Positions 17,988 to 27,494 of a DNA stretch of 64,000 bases are shown here, one piece after another. Source of the stretch: Martinezella calliandrae (GTDB lineage: Bacteria > Pseudomonadota > Alphaproteobacteria > Rhizobiales > Rhizobiaceae); contig NZ_JARFYN010000019.1 of the NCBI RefSeq assembly GCF_030272695.1, positions 1 through 64,000 of the forward strand, in the 5' to 3' direction. Every line of letters starts with the position of its first letter. Position 1 is the first letter of the stretch. The notes under the pieces are model-generated. The model saw only the letters and a program-made list of their open reading frames with translations. It was not told the origin of the DNA and made no database searches. The translations under genes and the position numbers were made by a program.

Positions 17988-18018
17988 ATGCCCGCAGAAG
18001 CAAGGCTTCTGCGGGCGG
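17988..18018. terminator. bidirectional hairpin between convergent genes
   Basis: GCCCGCAGAAGC-AAG-GCTTCTGCGGGC is a 12-bp perfect stem (17990-18016) placed between the DUF1062 and DUF2155 stop codons. On the minus strand it is followed after a few bases by TTTT; on the plus strand the tail is GGTACTTT. It most likely ends both transcripts. Confidence 0.75.
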
Positions 18019-18046
18019 TACTTTGTAGTACATTTCTTGAAAGCGA

Positions 18047-18487
18047 CTACTTAGCGCCAGCGCTATCCGGCGGCGGGATATCAGACTTCTGTTTGCACTC
18101 TTTCAGCCAGACGTCATAGATCGGATGTTCGACGGCGTTGAGGCCCGGGCTGTCGGCAAACATCCAACCGGTGAAGATGCGACGGATGCGGCGGTCGAGC
18201 GTGATCTCGTCCACCTCGACAAAGCCGTCGACCTTCTGCTGCTCGGTATCGTCACGGGAATAGCAGGCCTTCGGCGTCACCTGCAGCGCGCCGAATTGCA
18301 CCGTCTCGTTGATGTAGACATCGAAAGTCGTGATGCGGCCGGTGATCTTGTCGAGGCCGGAGAAGACCGCGACGGGGTTGGAAATACGCGCCGCCTCCGC
18401 TGATGGCGGCACAAGAGCGCCCATGGCGAGGGCGAGCGCCACTCTCGACATCGCACGCAAAGAAGCGCTCCGCGTGAAAAACGTCAT
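18047..18487 (-). CDS. DUF2155 secreted protein
   Basis: A 146-residue exported protein. The start at 18487 (MTFFTRSASLR) is preferred to an upstream in-frame start at 18559, because it places a typical signal peptide first. The mature domain has the DUF2155 core (AVFSGLDKITGRITTFDVYI, GALQVTPKACYSR, RIFTGWMFADSPGLNAVEHP, VWLKEC). Two conserved Cys could form a disulfide. The function is unknown. It follows the NDUFA12 gene on the same strand after about 100 bases. Confidence 0.82.
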   Translation of the reverse strand: MTFFTRSASLRAMSRVALALAMGALVPPSAEAARISNPVAVFSGLDKITGRITTFDVYINETVQFGALQVTPKACYSRDDTEQQKVDGFVEVDEITLDRRIRRIFTGWMFADSPGLNAVEHPIYDVWLKECKQKSDIPPPDSAGAK

Positions 18488-18591
18488 ATCCGCCAATCTC
18501 CGCTTGGTCTCGGTCAAAGCGCCTAGCATGAGCCGGCACATTCTGCGCCTAAAGGCCAATTGTGGCCAAAGGACGGGCCGGCCTTCTATGC

Positions 18592-18990
18592 TCAGTTGCC
18601 CGGGGTCCAGGCGTCATAATCGCCAGTAACGCGCGGACGTTCGCCTGCAACGGACAGCGAGCCCGGCGGACGATAGGCCTGCGGCGAGCCAGTCGGATTG
18701 GCGCGGTGGGCCTTCTGCCATTCCTTGGCAACATAGTTGTCTTTGGTCGGCGGTACGTCGGTCCGATGATGCATCCAGCCGTGCCAGCCCGGAGGAATCG
18801 CGGAGGCTTCGGCATAACCCTTGTAGATCACCCAGCGCTTCGGAAGACCGTAGGAGGACATTCCGCCCTCGTAATAGACGTTGCCGAATTCATCCTCGCC
18901 GACGCGCTTGCCGAACCGCCAGGTCGCGAATCGGGTGCCCATCGTCTGACCGTTCCACCAAGTGAAGGTTTGTACGAGTAAATTCCACAT
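18592..18990 (-). CDS. NADH:ubiquinone oxidoreductase subunit NDUFA12 family
   Basis: A 132-residue homologue of the mitochondrial complex I accessory subunit B17.2/NDUFA12, known as a supernumerary subunit in alphaproteobacterial complex I. Diagnostic blocks are GTRFATWRFGKRVGEDEFGN, YYEGG, RRWVIYKG-like PKRWVIYKG, IPPGWHGWMHH and VPPTKDNY. The core subunit gene nuoN lies at the far right of this window, so the accessory gene sits away from the nuo operon, as is usual. Confidence 0.93.
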   Translation of the reverse strand: MWNLLVQTFTWWNGQTMGTRFATWRFGKRVGEDEFGNVYYEGGMSSYGLPKRWVIYKGYAEASAIPPGWHGWMHHRTDVPPTKDNYVAKEWQKAHRANPTGSPQAYRPPGSLSVAGERPRVTGDYDAWTPGN

Positions 18991-19094
18991 GTCTTTTCCT
19001 TATGCCCGTTGGGAGCAGGCCAAACCAGAATTCGATAGTTTGCTTATGCCGCCTGACAAGCGGATTGTCCAGAGATTCACATGGGAAACGCGCT

Positions 19095-19583
19095 TCATTT
19101 CAAGGCCATCTTGAAGCCGAGATGGCTCGGCTTGAAACCCAATCTTTCATAGAAACGATGGGCATCCTTGCGAACGGCGTTCGAGGTCAATTGCACAAGC
19201 CGCACGCCGCGGCCTTTTGCCTCGGCAATGCAAAAATTGATCATCGCAGCACCGATCCCCTGCCCGCGCAGATCGACACGCGTCTGCACGGCTTCGATGA
19301 TCATCGAGGAGGAGCCGCGGCCGTTCAGCGAAGTCATGAGCATGGTTTGGAACGTGCCGACAACGTCACCCGCCAGTTCGGCAACGTAGAGTGTCTGATT
19401 CGGCGAGGCCTGGATGGTGCGGAAGGCGCGGAGGTAGTCGTCATAGGCAGCCGGATCGACGGTATCGCCGTGCCCGCCGAGCGCATCGGCGGCGAAGAGC
19501 GAGATCAAGGCGCCAAGATCCGCCTCTCGGGCTTCGCGGATCAACAGATCAGTTCCAGTTATCGCCAAATTCTTCTGATCCAT
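19095..19583 (-). CDS. GNAT family N-acetyltransferase
   Basis: A 162-residue single-domain GNAT protein. Motif A is VDLRGQGIGAAMINFCIAEA (acetyl-CoA pyrophosphate loop R-G-Q-G-I-G), followed by LVQLTSNAVRKDAHRFYERLGF. The substrate is unknown. Its ATG starts one base after the stop of the upstream GNAT gene, so the two are translationally linked. Confidence 0.87.
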   Translation of the reverse strand: MDQKNLAITGTDLLIREAREADLGALISLFAADALGGHGDTVDPAAYDDYLRAFRTIQASPNQTLYVAELAGDVVGTFQTMLMTSLNGRGSSSMIIEAVQTRVDLRGQGIGAAMINFCIAEAKGRGVRLVQLTSNAVRKDAHRFYERLGFKPSHLGFKMALK

Positions 19584-20087
19584 TTAGTGGCTTACCAGCC
19601 GCTTCTCAAACACTAGCGCCGGAATACCTGACTGTCCCGGCCCGGCATTTTCGTTGCGACCGACCTCGGCAAAGCCGTGGGCCTCGTAGAAGGAGATTGC
19701 TTCGGCATTCTCGGGCTCGACATCGAGGCGCATGACCTCAGCGTCCGGAAAGCAGGTTTCCAGCTCGGCGAAGATGTCGCGGCCGATGCCGTTTCGCTGC
19801 AGCGACGGGCGGACATAAAGCATATGCAGAAGAACGGTCTTTGTCATCTGCTCGGACATGACGGCATAGCCCATGCCGCCGATATCCTCGCCATTGTCGG
19901 CAACCAGGAACTCAGATTGCGGCTTTGCCAGCCGCGCTCTCAGCTTGGCCGGCGATAGAAGAAGTTCGATCAGTTCATCGACTTTCGCCGCGCCAAAGTG
20001 CCGGTCATAAGCGGCGTGCCAGGTCTCCACGAGAAGGTCGCGGACCTTCCCGAGATCCTGTTCGCCGGCCGTGCGCACGAAATACAC
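19584..20087 (-). CDS. GNAT family N-acetyltransferase
   Basis: A 167-residue GNAT protein with the acetyl-CoA loop VRPSLQRNGIGRDIF and the C-terminal signature EPENAEAISFYEAHGFAEVG. The substrate is unknown. It is five bases downstream of gatB and directly abuts the next GNAT gene, so gatB and the two acetyltransferases probably share a transcript. Confidence 0.87.
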   Translation of the reverse strand: MYFVRTAGEQDLGKVRDLLVETWHAAYDRHFGAAKVDELIELLLSPAKLRARLAKPQSEFLVADNGEDIGGMGYAVMSEQMTKTVLLHMLYVRPSLQRNGIGRDIFAELETCFPDAEVMRLDVEPENAEAISFYEAHGFAEVGRNENAGPGQSGIPALVFEKRLVSH

Positions 20088-20092
20088 GGAGC

Positions 20093-21598
20093 CTATTCCT
20101 CTTCGATGCCGAGCTTGGCCTTGACGAGGGCCTGCACGGCCTGCGGATTGGCCTTGCCACCGGTCGATTTCATCACCTGGCCGACGAACCAGCCGGCAAG
20201 CGTCGGCTTGGCCTTGACCTTAGCAACCTGGTCCGGATTGGCGGCGATGATCTCGTCGACGGCCTTTTCGATGGCGCCGGTGTCGGTGACCTGCTTCATG
20301 CCGCGGGCCTCGACAATCTCTGCGGGATCGCCGCCTTCAGTGAGCACGATCTCGAAAAGGTCCTTGGCGATCTTGCCGGAGATGGTTTCGGCCTTGATCA
20401 GGTCGATGATAGCGCCGAGCTGGGCGGGCGAAACCGGGGTCTCCTCAATGGTCTTGCCGGTTCTGTTCAAGGCGCCCAAGAGGTCGTTAATGACCCAGTT
20501 TGCGGCGATCTTGCCGTCACGGCCAGCGGCGACCGTTTCGAAATAATCGGCAATCGCCTTTTCCGAGACGAGCACGGAGGCGTCGTAGATCGAGAGGCCA
20601 TGGTCGCGAACGAAACGCTCCTTCTTGTCGTCGGGCAATTCCGTCAGCTTGGCTCTCAAGGCATCAACAAACACGTCGTCGAATTCGAGCGGCAGCAGAT
20701 CCGGATCGGGGAAATAGCGGTAGTCATGCGCATCTTCCTTGGTGCGCATGGAGCGGGTCTCGCCCTTGTTCGGATCAAACAGGCGGGTTTCCTGGTCGAT
20801 CGTGCCACCGTCCTCGAGGATCGCGATCTGTCGGCGGGCTTCATATTCAATCGCTTGGCCGATGAAGCGAATGGAATTGACGTTCTTGATCTCGCAGCGT
20901 GTGCCGAACTCGCCGCCGGGGCGGCGCACGGAAACGTTGACGTCGGCACGCATCGAGCCTTCGTCCATGTTGCCGTCGCAGGTGCCGAGATAGCGAACGA
21001 TCGAGCGCAGCTTGGTCATATACGCCTTGGCCTCATCCGACGAGCGCATGTCCGGCTTGGAGACGATTTCCATCAGTGCCACGCCGGAACGGTTGAGGTC
21101 GACATAGGACATGGTGGCGTGCTGGTCGTGCATCGACTTGCCGGCGTCCTGCTCCAGGTGCAGGCGCTCGATGCCGATCTCGATGTCCTCAAACTGGCCC
21201 TGGCGATCCGGACCGAGCGAAATGACGATCTTGCCCTCGCCGACGATCGGGTCCTTGTATTGCGAGATCTGATAGCCTTGCGGCAGGTCGGGATAGAAAT
21301 AGTTCTTGCGGTCGAAGACCGAGCGCTTGTTGATCTTGGCCTTCAGGCCAAGGCCGGTGCGCACCGCCTGCTTGACGCATTCCTCATTGATGACGGGCAG
21401 CATGCCGGGCATGGCGGCATCGACCAACGAGACGTTGGAATTCTGCGGCTTGCCGAACTCGGTCGAAGCACCGGAGAAGAGCTTGGATTTGCTCAGCACC
21501 TGGGCATGGACTTCCATCCCGACAACAACTTCCCAGTCACCGGTGGCACCGGGAATGAAGCGCTTCGGATCTGGCGTGCGGACGTCGACAATGGTCAT
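20093..21598 (-). CDS. gatB: Asp-tRNA(Asn)/Glu-tRNA(Gln) amidotransferase subunit B
   Basis: A 501-residue subunit that binds the misacylated tRNA and phosphorylates its side chain; GatA supplies ammonia. The family opening [13 protein letters not shown] and the blocks [31 protein letters not shown] and [13 protein letters not shown] are present, and the C-terminal GatB/YqeY helical domain ends KAKLGIEEE. The start at 21598 ([14 protein letters not shown]) is chosen over the upstream 21646. gatA and gatC lie 1.4 kb away on the same strand, not in one operon with gatB. Confidence 0.95.
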   Translation of the reverse strand: MTIVDVRTPDPKRFIPGATGDWEVVVGMEVHAQVLSKSKLFSGASTEFGKPQNSNVSLVDAAMPGMLPVINEECVKQAVRTGLGLKAKINKRSVFDRKNYFYPDLPQGYQISQYKDPIVGEGKIVISLGPDRQGQFEDIEIGIERLHLEQDAGKSMHDQHATMSYVDLNRSGVALMEIVSKPDMRSSDEAKAYMTKLRSIVRYLGTCDGNMDEGSMRADVNVSVRRPGGEFGTRCEIKNVNSIRFIGQAIEYEARRQIAILEDGGTIDQETRLFDPNKGETRSMRTKEDAHDYRYFPDPDLLPLEFDDVFVDALRAKLTELPDDKKERFVRDHGLSIYDASVLVSEKAIADYFETVAAGRDGKIAANWVINDLLGALNRTGKTIEETPVSPAQLGAIIDLIKAETISGKIAKDLFEIVLTEGGDPAEIVEARGMKQVTDTGAIEKAVDEIIAANPDQVAKVKAKPTLAGWFVGQVMKSTGGKANPQAVQALVKAKLGIEEE

Positions 21599-21700
21599 GA
21601 GAGGCTCTTGAAATGCTGTTCTTCTGAACTTTGTGAGGTAGAGCAATTGGCGGTGCGGCGCAAGGCTTTCAGCACTGCGCAGACGCTATATGCCCGTGCC

Positions 21701-22195
21701 CTATGCCCCGTCACCGCTGTCCACCAGCGCTTTTGAAAGTCCGACGGTCGGCACATCGCGATCGAGCTTCGGCGAATAGTCGACGGACAGCCAATGGATG
21801 GCGTAACCATTCGCCTTGAAGAATTCGATCGCATTGGTGTTGCCGGCGTGGGTCTGAACGGCGATCTTCTCCAGCCCCTGCTCCAGAACATCCTTCTCGA
21901 TCTGTGCCAGCAATGCCGAACCAAGTCCCTGCCGCAGATGATCGGGATCGATCCAGAAATCGGAGATATTCTCGTCCAACGCTTCGCGCGCCGCCCAGCC
22001 GGCAACCAGTCCGTTGAGCTCCACGACAGTAATCGTCAGCCAGGCACCCTGGGTGAAATTCGAGAAGGCTTCACTGGCATTTTCCAACAGCGCGTCCGTG
22101 CCGCCAATCGACCCCATGGCCGTTTGCCATGACCGCAGGCCGATACTGACCAAGATCTCCGTCTCTCCCTCGTGCGCATTGCGAATATGGATCAT
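21701..22195 (-). CDS. GNAT family N-acetyltransferase
   Basis: A 164-residue GNAT protein starting at MIHIRNAHEGETE, with motif A IDPDHLRQGLGSALLAQIEK and the C-terminal NTNAIEFFKANGYAIHWLSV. An upstream in-frame start at 22291 would add 32 non-conserved residues and is rejected. It lies about 100 bases upstream of gatB on the same strand. The substrate is unknown. Confidence 0.85.
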   Translation of the reverse strand: MIHIRNAHEGETEILVSIGLRSWQTAMGSIGGTDALLENASEAFSNFTQGAWLTITVVELNGLVAGWAAREALDENISDFWIDPDHLRQGLGSALLAQIEKDVLEQGLEKIAVQTHAGNTNAIEFFKANGYAIHWLSVDYSPKLDRDVPTVGLSKALVDSGDGA

Positions 22196-22299
22196 CGGGC
22201 CCCCGCCGTTTCCAGTAGTAAAACACCGGAAAACGGCTTTTTCCAGCGGCCAAATAGCAACAGGTGCTGGGAGGCTGTCTATGTTTAACAAGGGTGAAA

Positions 22300-22328
22300 C
22301 TTGACCGCAGGGTACAACCTGCTTTAGG
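22300..22328 (+). promoter_or_regulatory. possible sigma-70-type promoter for the yjhX homologue
   Basis: CTTGAC (22300-22305), 17 bases, then TTTAGG (22323-22328) fits the rhizobial CTTGAC-N17-CTATAT pattern well at -35 and poorly at -10. It faces the yjhX gene 150 bases downstream. This is a pattern match only. Confidence 0.3.
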
Positions 22329-22479
22329 TAAGACCCATGTTTAACTTTTCACAGACCCGGTAAACGCCCCGCCCGCAAGCCATCTTGAGCGCTGGGCCAG
22401 AGACGAAGCCTCGACTTCCCTACAGGGAACGTCGGATCGTTTTGTTGCGCCTTAGGGTGCTTTCCGGATCTTGAAAACC

Positions 22480-22737
22480 ATGGATATTTCCCGCGCTGAA
22501 CAGCGCATTCTGCATCTGCTCGCCCAAGGCGGGCGCATCGAAATCAACCGCACTGAAAACAAGAAGTTCGAGACGGTCAGCTGCTTCACCCGCGATGGCT
22601 GGCTCTATCCCGGCTTCGGCCTCGATCTCTTCCGCAAACTCAAACGCCTGAAGGCCATGAAATCGGCCGGAGGGCATCCCTATCGGATTACCGAGCGGTG
22701 ATTGAGATTGGTCAGGGCGCAGCTGGATAATAGATAA
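22480..22737 (+). pseudogene. yjhX: YjhX family (UPF0386) protein, premature stop
   Basis: The frame from ATG 22480 encodes MDISRAEQRILHLLAQGGRI...GGHPYRITER, matching YjhX, a small protein annotated in E. coli as the toxin of a YjhX-YjhQ pair. Translation stops at TGA (22699-22701), where the family has Gly. Reading on in the same frame gives LRLVRAQLDNR and then TAA at 22735-22737, which is the family C-terminus, and the total would be 85 residues, equal to the usual length. A single GGA-to-TGA change therefore truncates the protein by 12 residues. It may be inactivated, or the short form may still work. No yjhQ-like partner was identified, although GNAT genes (YjhQ is a GNAT) lie just upstream on the opposite strand. 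Confidence 0.75.
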
Positions 22738-22744
22738 AGCAATA

Positions 22745-22773
22745 GAGGTGGGGCCCTCACGGGGCTCCACCTC
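22745..22773 (+). terminator. hairpin downstream of yjhX
   Basis: GAGGTGGGGCCC and the facing GGGGCTCCACCTC form a stem of about 12 pairs with one G-U and a four-base loop, starting eight bases after the original yjhX stop. No T-run follows, so termination is uncertain, but the position suits the end of that gene. Confidence 0.4.
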
Positions 22774-22950
22774 GTCCTAACATTACAGGCGAAGCAAACA
22801 TTTGCCGGAGCACGCGATTTCTCTACAGTAGTTCGCCGCGCGCCAATTCAGCCGGCTATTTCCAAGATGCGATCGCTAATTCACCCTTTCACCAGCGGCG
22901 GTGTCCAAGCCGTTGAGAGCTTCGTCACGCGGCCAGTAAATCGCTACCGC

Positions 22951-24432
22951 TCACCACCACTTCGAAGGCGTGAACTTGCCCGCGGCCTGCTCGATGACGT
23001 GCGCGGTCTTGAACAGCGTTTCCTCGTCGAACGGCTTGCCGATCAGCTGGAGGCCGAGCGGCAGGCCCTTCGTGTCGAGGCCAGCGGGGACGGCGATGCC
23101 AGGGAGACCGGCCATGTTGACCGTCACTGTAAAGATGTCGTTGAGGTACATCTTGACCGGATCTGATACGAGGTTCTCGTCGGCAATACCGAAAGCCGAA
23201 GACGGCGTGGCGGGCGTCAGGATGGCGTCGACGCCGGCGTGGAAAGCGAGTTCGAAATCGCGTTTGATCAGCGTGCGAACTTTCTGGGCGCGCAGATAGT
23301 AAGCGTCGTAATAGCCGGCAGAGAGCACGTAGGTGCCGATCATGATGCGGCGCTTGACTTCCTGGCCGAAGCCGGCCGCGCGTGTCTTCTCATACATATC
23401 GACAATATCCTTGCCGTCGACACGCAGACCATAACGCACGCCGTCGTAGCGCGCGAGGTTCGACGAAGCTTCGGCGGGCGCGACGATATAATAGGCCGGC
23501 AGGGCGTATTTCGTGTGCGGTAGCGAGATATTGACGATCTCTGCGCCGGCATCCTTCAGCCAGGCGACGCCCTGCCGCCAAAGGGTCTCGATCTCCTCCG
23601 GCATACCGTCGATACGGTATTCGTTCGGGATGCCGATCTTCATGCCCTTGAGCGACTGGCCGAGCGAGGCTTCGTAATCCGGCACCGGCATGTCCACAGA
23701 AGTGGTATCCTTGGGGTCGACGCTGGCCATCGACTTCAACAGGATGGCGGCGTCTCGGACATCGCGGGCGATCGGGCCGGCCTGGTCGAGCGAGGAAGCG
23801 AAGGCGACCACGCCCCAACGCGAGCAGCGGCCGTAGGTCGGCTTGATACCGACCGTTCCCGTGAAGGCAGCAGGCTGGCGAATGGAGCCGCCAGTGTCTG
23901 TGGCGGTGGCGCCAGCGCAGAGATGCGCGGCAACGGCAGCGGCCGAACCGCCCGACGAGCCGCCGGGAACGAGCTGCTGGTTGGAGCCGGTAGCACGCCA
24001 GGGATTGATAACTGGACCGTAATAGGAGGTCTCGTTGGAGGAGCCCATCGCGAACTCATCCATATTGAGCTTGCCCAACATGACGGCGCCGTCGTTCCAG
24101 AGGTTCTGCGTGACGGTCGACTCGTAGTGCGGCTCGAAACCATCGAGGATGTGGCTGCAGGCCTGCGTGTGAATGCCTTCGGTGCTGAACAGGTCCTTGA
24201 TCCCCAGCGGAATGCCTTCCAGCGCGCCGGCCTTGCCTTCAGCAAGGCGGACGTCCGACACCTTGGCCATTTCAAGCGCCTTTTGCGGCGTCACCTTCAC
24301 ATAGGCGTTGAACTGAGCGTTGGCCGCCTCGATCGCCGAAAGATAGGCCTCAGTCAACTCGGTGGCGGTGATATCCTTGGCGCGCAACTTTTCGCGAGCT
24401 TCGGCGATGGTCAGGCTGGTCAGTTCACTCAT
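22951..24432 (-). CDS. gatA: Asp-tRNA(Asn)/Glu-tRNA(Gln) amidotransferase subunit A
   Basis: A 493-residue amidase-signature enzyme that releases ammonia from glutamine. Catalytic Lys79 lies in [10 protein letters not shown], and the Ser-cisSer pair in [15 protein letters not shown]. The start at 24432 ([16 protein letters not shown]) fits family N-termini; the frame also opens ten codons upstream. It follows gatC after about 56 bases on the same strand. Confidence 0.96.
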   Translation of the reverse strand: MSELTSLTIAEAREKLRAKDITATELTEAYLSAIEAANAQFNAYVKVTPQKALEMAKVSDVRLAEGKAGALEGIPLGIKDLFSTEGIHTQACSHILDGFEPHYESTVTQNLWNDGAVMLGKLNMDEFAMGSSNETSYYGPVINPWRATGSNQQLVPGGSSGGSAAAVAAHLCAGATATDTGGSIRQPAAFTGTVGIKPTYGRCSRWGVVAFASSLDQAGPIARDVRDAAILLKSMASVDPKDTTSVDMPVPDYEASLGQSLKGMKIGIPNEYRIDGMPEEIETLWRQGVAWLKDAGAEIVNISLPHTKYALPAYYIVAPAEASSNLARYDGVRYGLRVDGKDIVDMYEKTRAAGFGQEVKRRIMIGTYVLSAGYYDAYYLRAQKVRTLIKRDFELAFHAGVDAILTPATPSSAFGIADENLVSDPVKMYLNDIFTVTVNMAGLPGIAVPAGLDTKGLPLGLQLIGKPFDEETLFKTAHVIEQAAGKFTPSKWW

Positions 24433-24488
24433 CTTGTTTCGCTTCAGGTCTAATGAGGGCAATGGGTCGGAACAGGCTCGTGCGGCCG

Positions 24489-24776
24489 TTATTCGACGAC
24501 TTTAGGAACCAGAAAGAAATTCTGGTCGGTATTCGGGGCATTGGCGACGATGTCGGCGGCCTTGCCGCCGTCGGTGATACTATCCGCCCGCTTCTTCATC
24601 GCCATCGGCGTGACGGAAGTCATGGCTTCGACACCATCGACATTCACTTCGGAAAGCTGCTCGACGAAGCCCAGGATGCCGTTCAATTCGCCCATCATCC
24701 GCTCGGCTTCGTCATCGCTGACGGCGATGCGGGCGAGATGGGCGACGCGTTTCACGGTTGCAAGATCGACGGACAT
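24489..24776 (-). CDS. gatC: Asp-tRNA(Asn)/Glu-tRNA(Gln) amidotransferase subunit C
   Basis: A 95-residue chaperone-like subunit that belts GatA and GatB together. The family pattern is clear: [36 protein letters not shown] and the C-terminal [10 protein letters not shown]. It is the first gene of the gatCA pair. Confidence 0.95.
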   Translation of the reverse strand: MSVDLATVKRVAHLARIAVSDDEAERMMGELNGILGFVEQLSEVNVDGVEAMTSVTPMAMKKRADSITDGGKAADIVANAPNTDQNFFLVPKVVE

Positions 24777-24845
24777 GGCATTCTCCGGATAGGACTTTTC
24801 CTACCCGCTATAAAGGCCATGTCCGCCATACGCAACGTACTTTTG

Positions 24846-25556
24846 TCAGGCGGAAACGCTGCCGCCCGGCTTCGGTGCTGCGACCGCCGTCTTCGAGCCT
24901 TCCAGACCGGCGATGAACTTTTCCGGGGTCTGGTCGATGATCGGGAAAGTGCCGTAATGGCAGGGAATGGCGGTCTTGAAATTGAAGAAGCGCTGGCAGG
25001 CTAGCGCGGCAACAGCGCCGCCCATGGTGAAGCGGTCGCCGATCGGCACAATGCCGATGTCCGGCTGGTGGAGTTCGTTGATCAGAACCATGTCAGAGAA
25101 GATGTCCGTATCACCCATGTGGAACAGCGTCGGTTCGTCGTCGAAATGCAGCATCAAGCCGTTCGGGTTGCCCAAGGAATGCGAAACGCCGTCCTCGGTA
25201 AGCTGAGCAGAGGAGTGCAGTGCATTGGTGAAAGTCGCCGAGAAGCTGCCCAACGGAACCGTGCCGCCGGTGTTGCCCATTTCCAGCTTGTCGACACCCT
25301 TGCTGCCGAGCCAGGCGGCGAGATCGGCATTGGCGAGAACGACGGCGCCGGTGTCTTTGGCGATCTGAACTGTGTCGCCGACATGATCGCCATGGCCGTG
25401 GGTTAGCAGGATATGGGTGATGCCGGCGCTGACGTCCTTGATGTTGAGCCCGGCGCCGGCAAAGGATGCATTATAGCTCAGGAAAGGGTCAATAAGGATT
25501 TTAGCCTTGCCCGTTTCGATGCGAAATGCGGCGTGGCCGAGCCAAGTGATTTTCAT
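24846..25556 (-). CDS. UPF0173 metal-dependent hydrolase (metallo-beta-lactamase fold)
   Basis: A 236-residue protein of the UPF0173 group. It starts [14 protein letters not shown], has the metal motif [13 protein letters not shown], the Asp in HMGDTDIF and the late His in [13 protein letters not shown]. It probably binds two metal ions and hydrolyses an unknown substrate. It lies 70 bases upstream of gatC on the same strand. Confidence 0.9.
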   Translation of the reverse strand: MKITWLGHAAFRIETGKAKILIDPFLSYNASFAGAGLNIKDVSAGITHILLTHGHGDHVGDTVQIAKDTGAVVLANADLAAWLGSKGVDKLEMGNTGGTVPLGSFSATFTNALHSSAQLTEDGVSHSLGNPNGLMLHFDDEPTLFHMGDTDIFSDMVLINELHQPDIGIVPIGDRFTMGGAVAALACQRFFNFKTAIPCHYGTFPIIDQTPEKFIAGLEGSKTAVAAPKPGGSVSA

Positions 25557-25674
25557 GGATTTTCTCCTTAATACTTGATTTCAAATGCAAGGCTGGTGTC
25601 TTAGGACATATCCGAAACCGTCACAAAGAAAAGCGGTACGGACTTCAATTTGTTTTGACGGGGGATGAGGCCTG

Positions 25675-26163
25675 GTGACGACGCTGACCATCGAAGACCT
25701 CGCCGTTATGCTCCTGCCCGGCCAGCCGATCGCTGGGCTCGATCTCGGCACCAAGACGATCGGACTTGCCATGTCCGATCTCGGCCGGCGGTTCGCCACG
25801 CCGCGCCCGGTGATCAAGCGCGTGAAATTCACGCAGGATGCTCAGGTGCTGCTCGCCTTCGCCGATAAAGAAAAGGTCGCGGCCTTCGTCATTGGCCTAC
25901 CGATGAACATGGATGGCTCAGCCGGCCCCCGCGTGCAGGCGACGCGGGCCTTCGTGCGCAGCATGGCCGACAAGACCGACCTGCCCTTCGTCTTCTGGGA
26001 TGAACGACTGTCGACGGTGGCCGCCGAACGGGCGCTGCTGGAAATGGACGTTTCACGCGCGAAACGCGCCGAGCGTATCGACTCGGCCGCCGCAAGCTTC
26101 ATTCTTCAGGGGGCTTTGGACAGGCTTTCGGCTCTCGGCAGGACAGTCTTTCCCGAGACCTGA
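25675..26163 (+). CDS. ruvX: YqgF/RuvX family nuclease (pre-16S rRNA / Holliday junction resolvase-like)
   Basis: A 162-residue RNase H-fold protein. The metal-binding Asp is in [18 protein letters not shown], followed by [15 protein letters not shown], the Glu in [15 protein letters not shown] and the terminal Asp in [15 protein letters not shown]. In E. coli YqgF processes the 5' end of 16S rRNA. The start is GTG with a GAGG box nearby; no ATG is suitably placed. Its 3' end overlaps by 58 bases the opposite-strand small membrane protein gene. Confidence 0.9.
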   Translation: MTTLTIEDLAVMLLPGQPIAGLDLGTKTIGLAMSDLGRRFATPRPVIKRVKFTQDAQVLLAFADKEKVAAFVIGLPMNMDGSAGPRVQATRAFVRSMADKTDLPFVFWDERLSTVAAERALLEMDVSRAKRAERIDSAAASFILQGALDRLSALGRTVFPET

Positions 26164-26432
26164 CGACGCCGCCACCAGGCCAGGATAGCGGCGCGCTTGC
26201 GAAAGCCGAGGAGGCAGAAGACCAACAGGCTGTCGAATGCGACGGCGCGTGCGACCAACGGCGGAATGGTTTCGGGAGGAATGCCGAGTATCTTGCCATA
26301 GATCTGGAAGACCAGATCATGCATCTGCCGCGTGAACATGAAGACGCCGAAGCTCATGTCGTAGTATGACAGGTAGTACCACGCCCCGAGAAACGAGACG
26401 GGCGCGGCCCAGAATATCAGCAACCACTTCAT
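26106..26432 (-). CDS. small membrane protein, probably DUF6105
   Basis: A 108-residue protein starting at ATG 26432 ([20 protein letters not shown]) with two hydrophobic segments, residues 3-20 and about 63-82, flanking a conserved-looking loop ([20 protein letters not shown]). I believe this is DUF6105, a rhizobial membrane family of unknown function. Its start overlaps the stop of the upstream 57-residue gene as ATGA, implying coupled translation. A longer frame upstream of this ATG is an artefact. The 3' end overlaps ruvX convergently. Confidence 0.7.
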   Translation of the reverse strand: MKWLLIFWAAPVSFLGAWYYLSYYDMSFGVFMFTRQMHDLVFQIYGKILGIPPETIPPLVARAVAFDSLLVFCLLGFRKRAAILAWWRRRQVSGKTVLPRAESLSKAP

Positions 26433-26602
26433 GCGGTTCCCCTTCGACGCTGGTATTGCGTCGCTTCGACCGAACGGACCAGCCAATTCGACAGTGCCAT
26501 AGCGCTCAACACTACTGCCGGCACTGTTATATCTAGTGCCAGAGCGGCGAAGAACATCATCGCCGCGACAAGAAACGCTATTTTTGCGGGTCTGGACCCC
26601 AT
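26429..26602 (-). CDS. 57-residue membrane peptide upstream of the DUF6105-like gene
   Basis: From ATG 26602 this encodes MGSRPAKIAFLVAAMMFFAA and onwards, with a hydrophobic stretch covering most of residues 8-38 (one or two helices) and a basic C-terminus (YQRRRGTA). The frame also opens 17 codons further upstream. It is coupled to the next gene by an ATGA overlap, which is the best evidence that it is real. No family is recognised. Confidence 0.55.
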   Translation of the reverse strand: MGSRPAKIAFLVAAMMFFAALALDITVPAVVLSAMALSNWLVRSVEATQYQRRRGTA

Positions 26603-26731
26603 GGCTGCACGCTTGGTGGTTAACAATCTCTTTTCGCACAGTGGCGAGTTCACCGATGCTGCGCAATGTAAACCATTTGTTAAGGTTAATGGCCGGGCGG
26701 AGTTGTGGATATCTCCCGCGCGGCTGGACCG

Positions 26732-27391
26732 TCAGCCGTAAATGCCGCGTACGATCCGCTTCAGTGCTATGGCCGCCTTCTCCCAATCCTTCGTGGTTTT
26801 CAGCACAAGACCGGCGCATTGGCCGCTGACGGCCGCCGAGAGAACGAGATGCTGGATGGCGGCGAAGATCACGGCATTAACGCCGATCGTGTCGATCCCT
26901 TTCGGCGGTGTTAGCGAGCCGCGCATGCGCTCGATCCAACCGGCAAGCGCTTTTGAGCGGGCCTCCGACAGCCGCCGCACCTGCTGGGTATTCTCGGATA
27001 CCTCCCAAGCGACGATACGGCGCATCAGCGGATCTGCGCGCAAAGCCTCGAGGAACAACAGGGCGAGCCGCTCCATCAGGTCGCCATAGGTCAGCAGGAA
27101 CATGCCGCCGGTGTCGTCGGGAATGCGATCCTTCACCCAGCTTCCGAGATTGGTGCCGATCGCCTCTACCAAGCCATCGAGGCCACCGTAGTAGCGATAG
27201 ATCAGTTGCTTGTCGCAGCCGGCGCCGCGAGCGACCGCGTTGATGCCGAAATTCTGAAACCCCACATCCGCCAAGAGCCGTTTCGCGGCATCTAGGATCG
27301 CTTGTTCGGTAGCGGCGCGGTTACGCACCCGCTTCTGCGCTTCAGCCGGCGTTTCGATCGGTTTTTTCAGAACGGCGTTTGCCCTCGGCAT
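26732..27391 (-). CDS. TetR family transcriptional regulator
   Basis: A 219-residue regulator. The N-terminal helix-turn-helix is classic: EQAILDAAKRLLADVGFQNF, GINAVARGAGCDKQLIYRYY, GGLDGLVEAIG. The C-terminal ligand-binding domain has no recognisable specificity. The 5' extension before the HTH is basic (KKPIETPAEAQKRVRNRAAT). The nearest downstream genes are the two small membrane proteins, about 130 bases away, which are possible targets. Confidence 0.88.
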   Translation of the reverse strand: MPRANAVLKKPIETPAEAQKRVRNRAATEQAILDAAKRLLADVGFQNFGINAVARGAGCDKQLIYRYYGGLDGLVEAIGTNLGSWVKDRIPDDTGGMFLLTYGDLMERLALLFLEALRADPLMRRIVAWEVSENTQQVRRLSEARSKALAGWIERMRGSLTPPKGIDTIGVNAVIFAAIQHLVLSAAVSGQCAGLVLKTTKDWEKAAIALKRIVRGIYG

Positions 27392-27409
27392 TATCTCGAC
27401 CCCAACCTG

Positions 27410-27423
27410 TCACCTGCTGGTGA
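27410..27423. promoter_or_regulatory. possible TetR operator
   Basis: TCACC-TGCT-GGTGA is a short inverted repeat with 5-bp perfect arms, centred about 25 bases upstream of the TetR start codon. TetR-type repressors commonly bind such palindromes near their own promoter. The arms are short, so this is tentative. Confidence 0.3.
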
Positions 27424-27494
27424 ATAACAAGCCGCACGGAAGTGAACAACGAGCCGATGAGTTTCGACGGGTTTAAAGCTGTGCAATCCACAGA

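Noticed and set aside
19925..21736. 603-codon plus-strand open frame over gatB
   Set aside because: Antisense shadow of gatB; no recognisable domains and it spans several gene boundaries.
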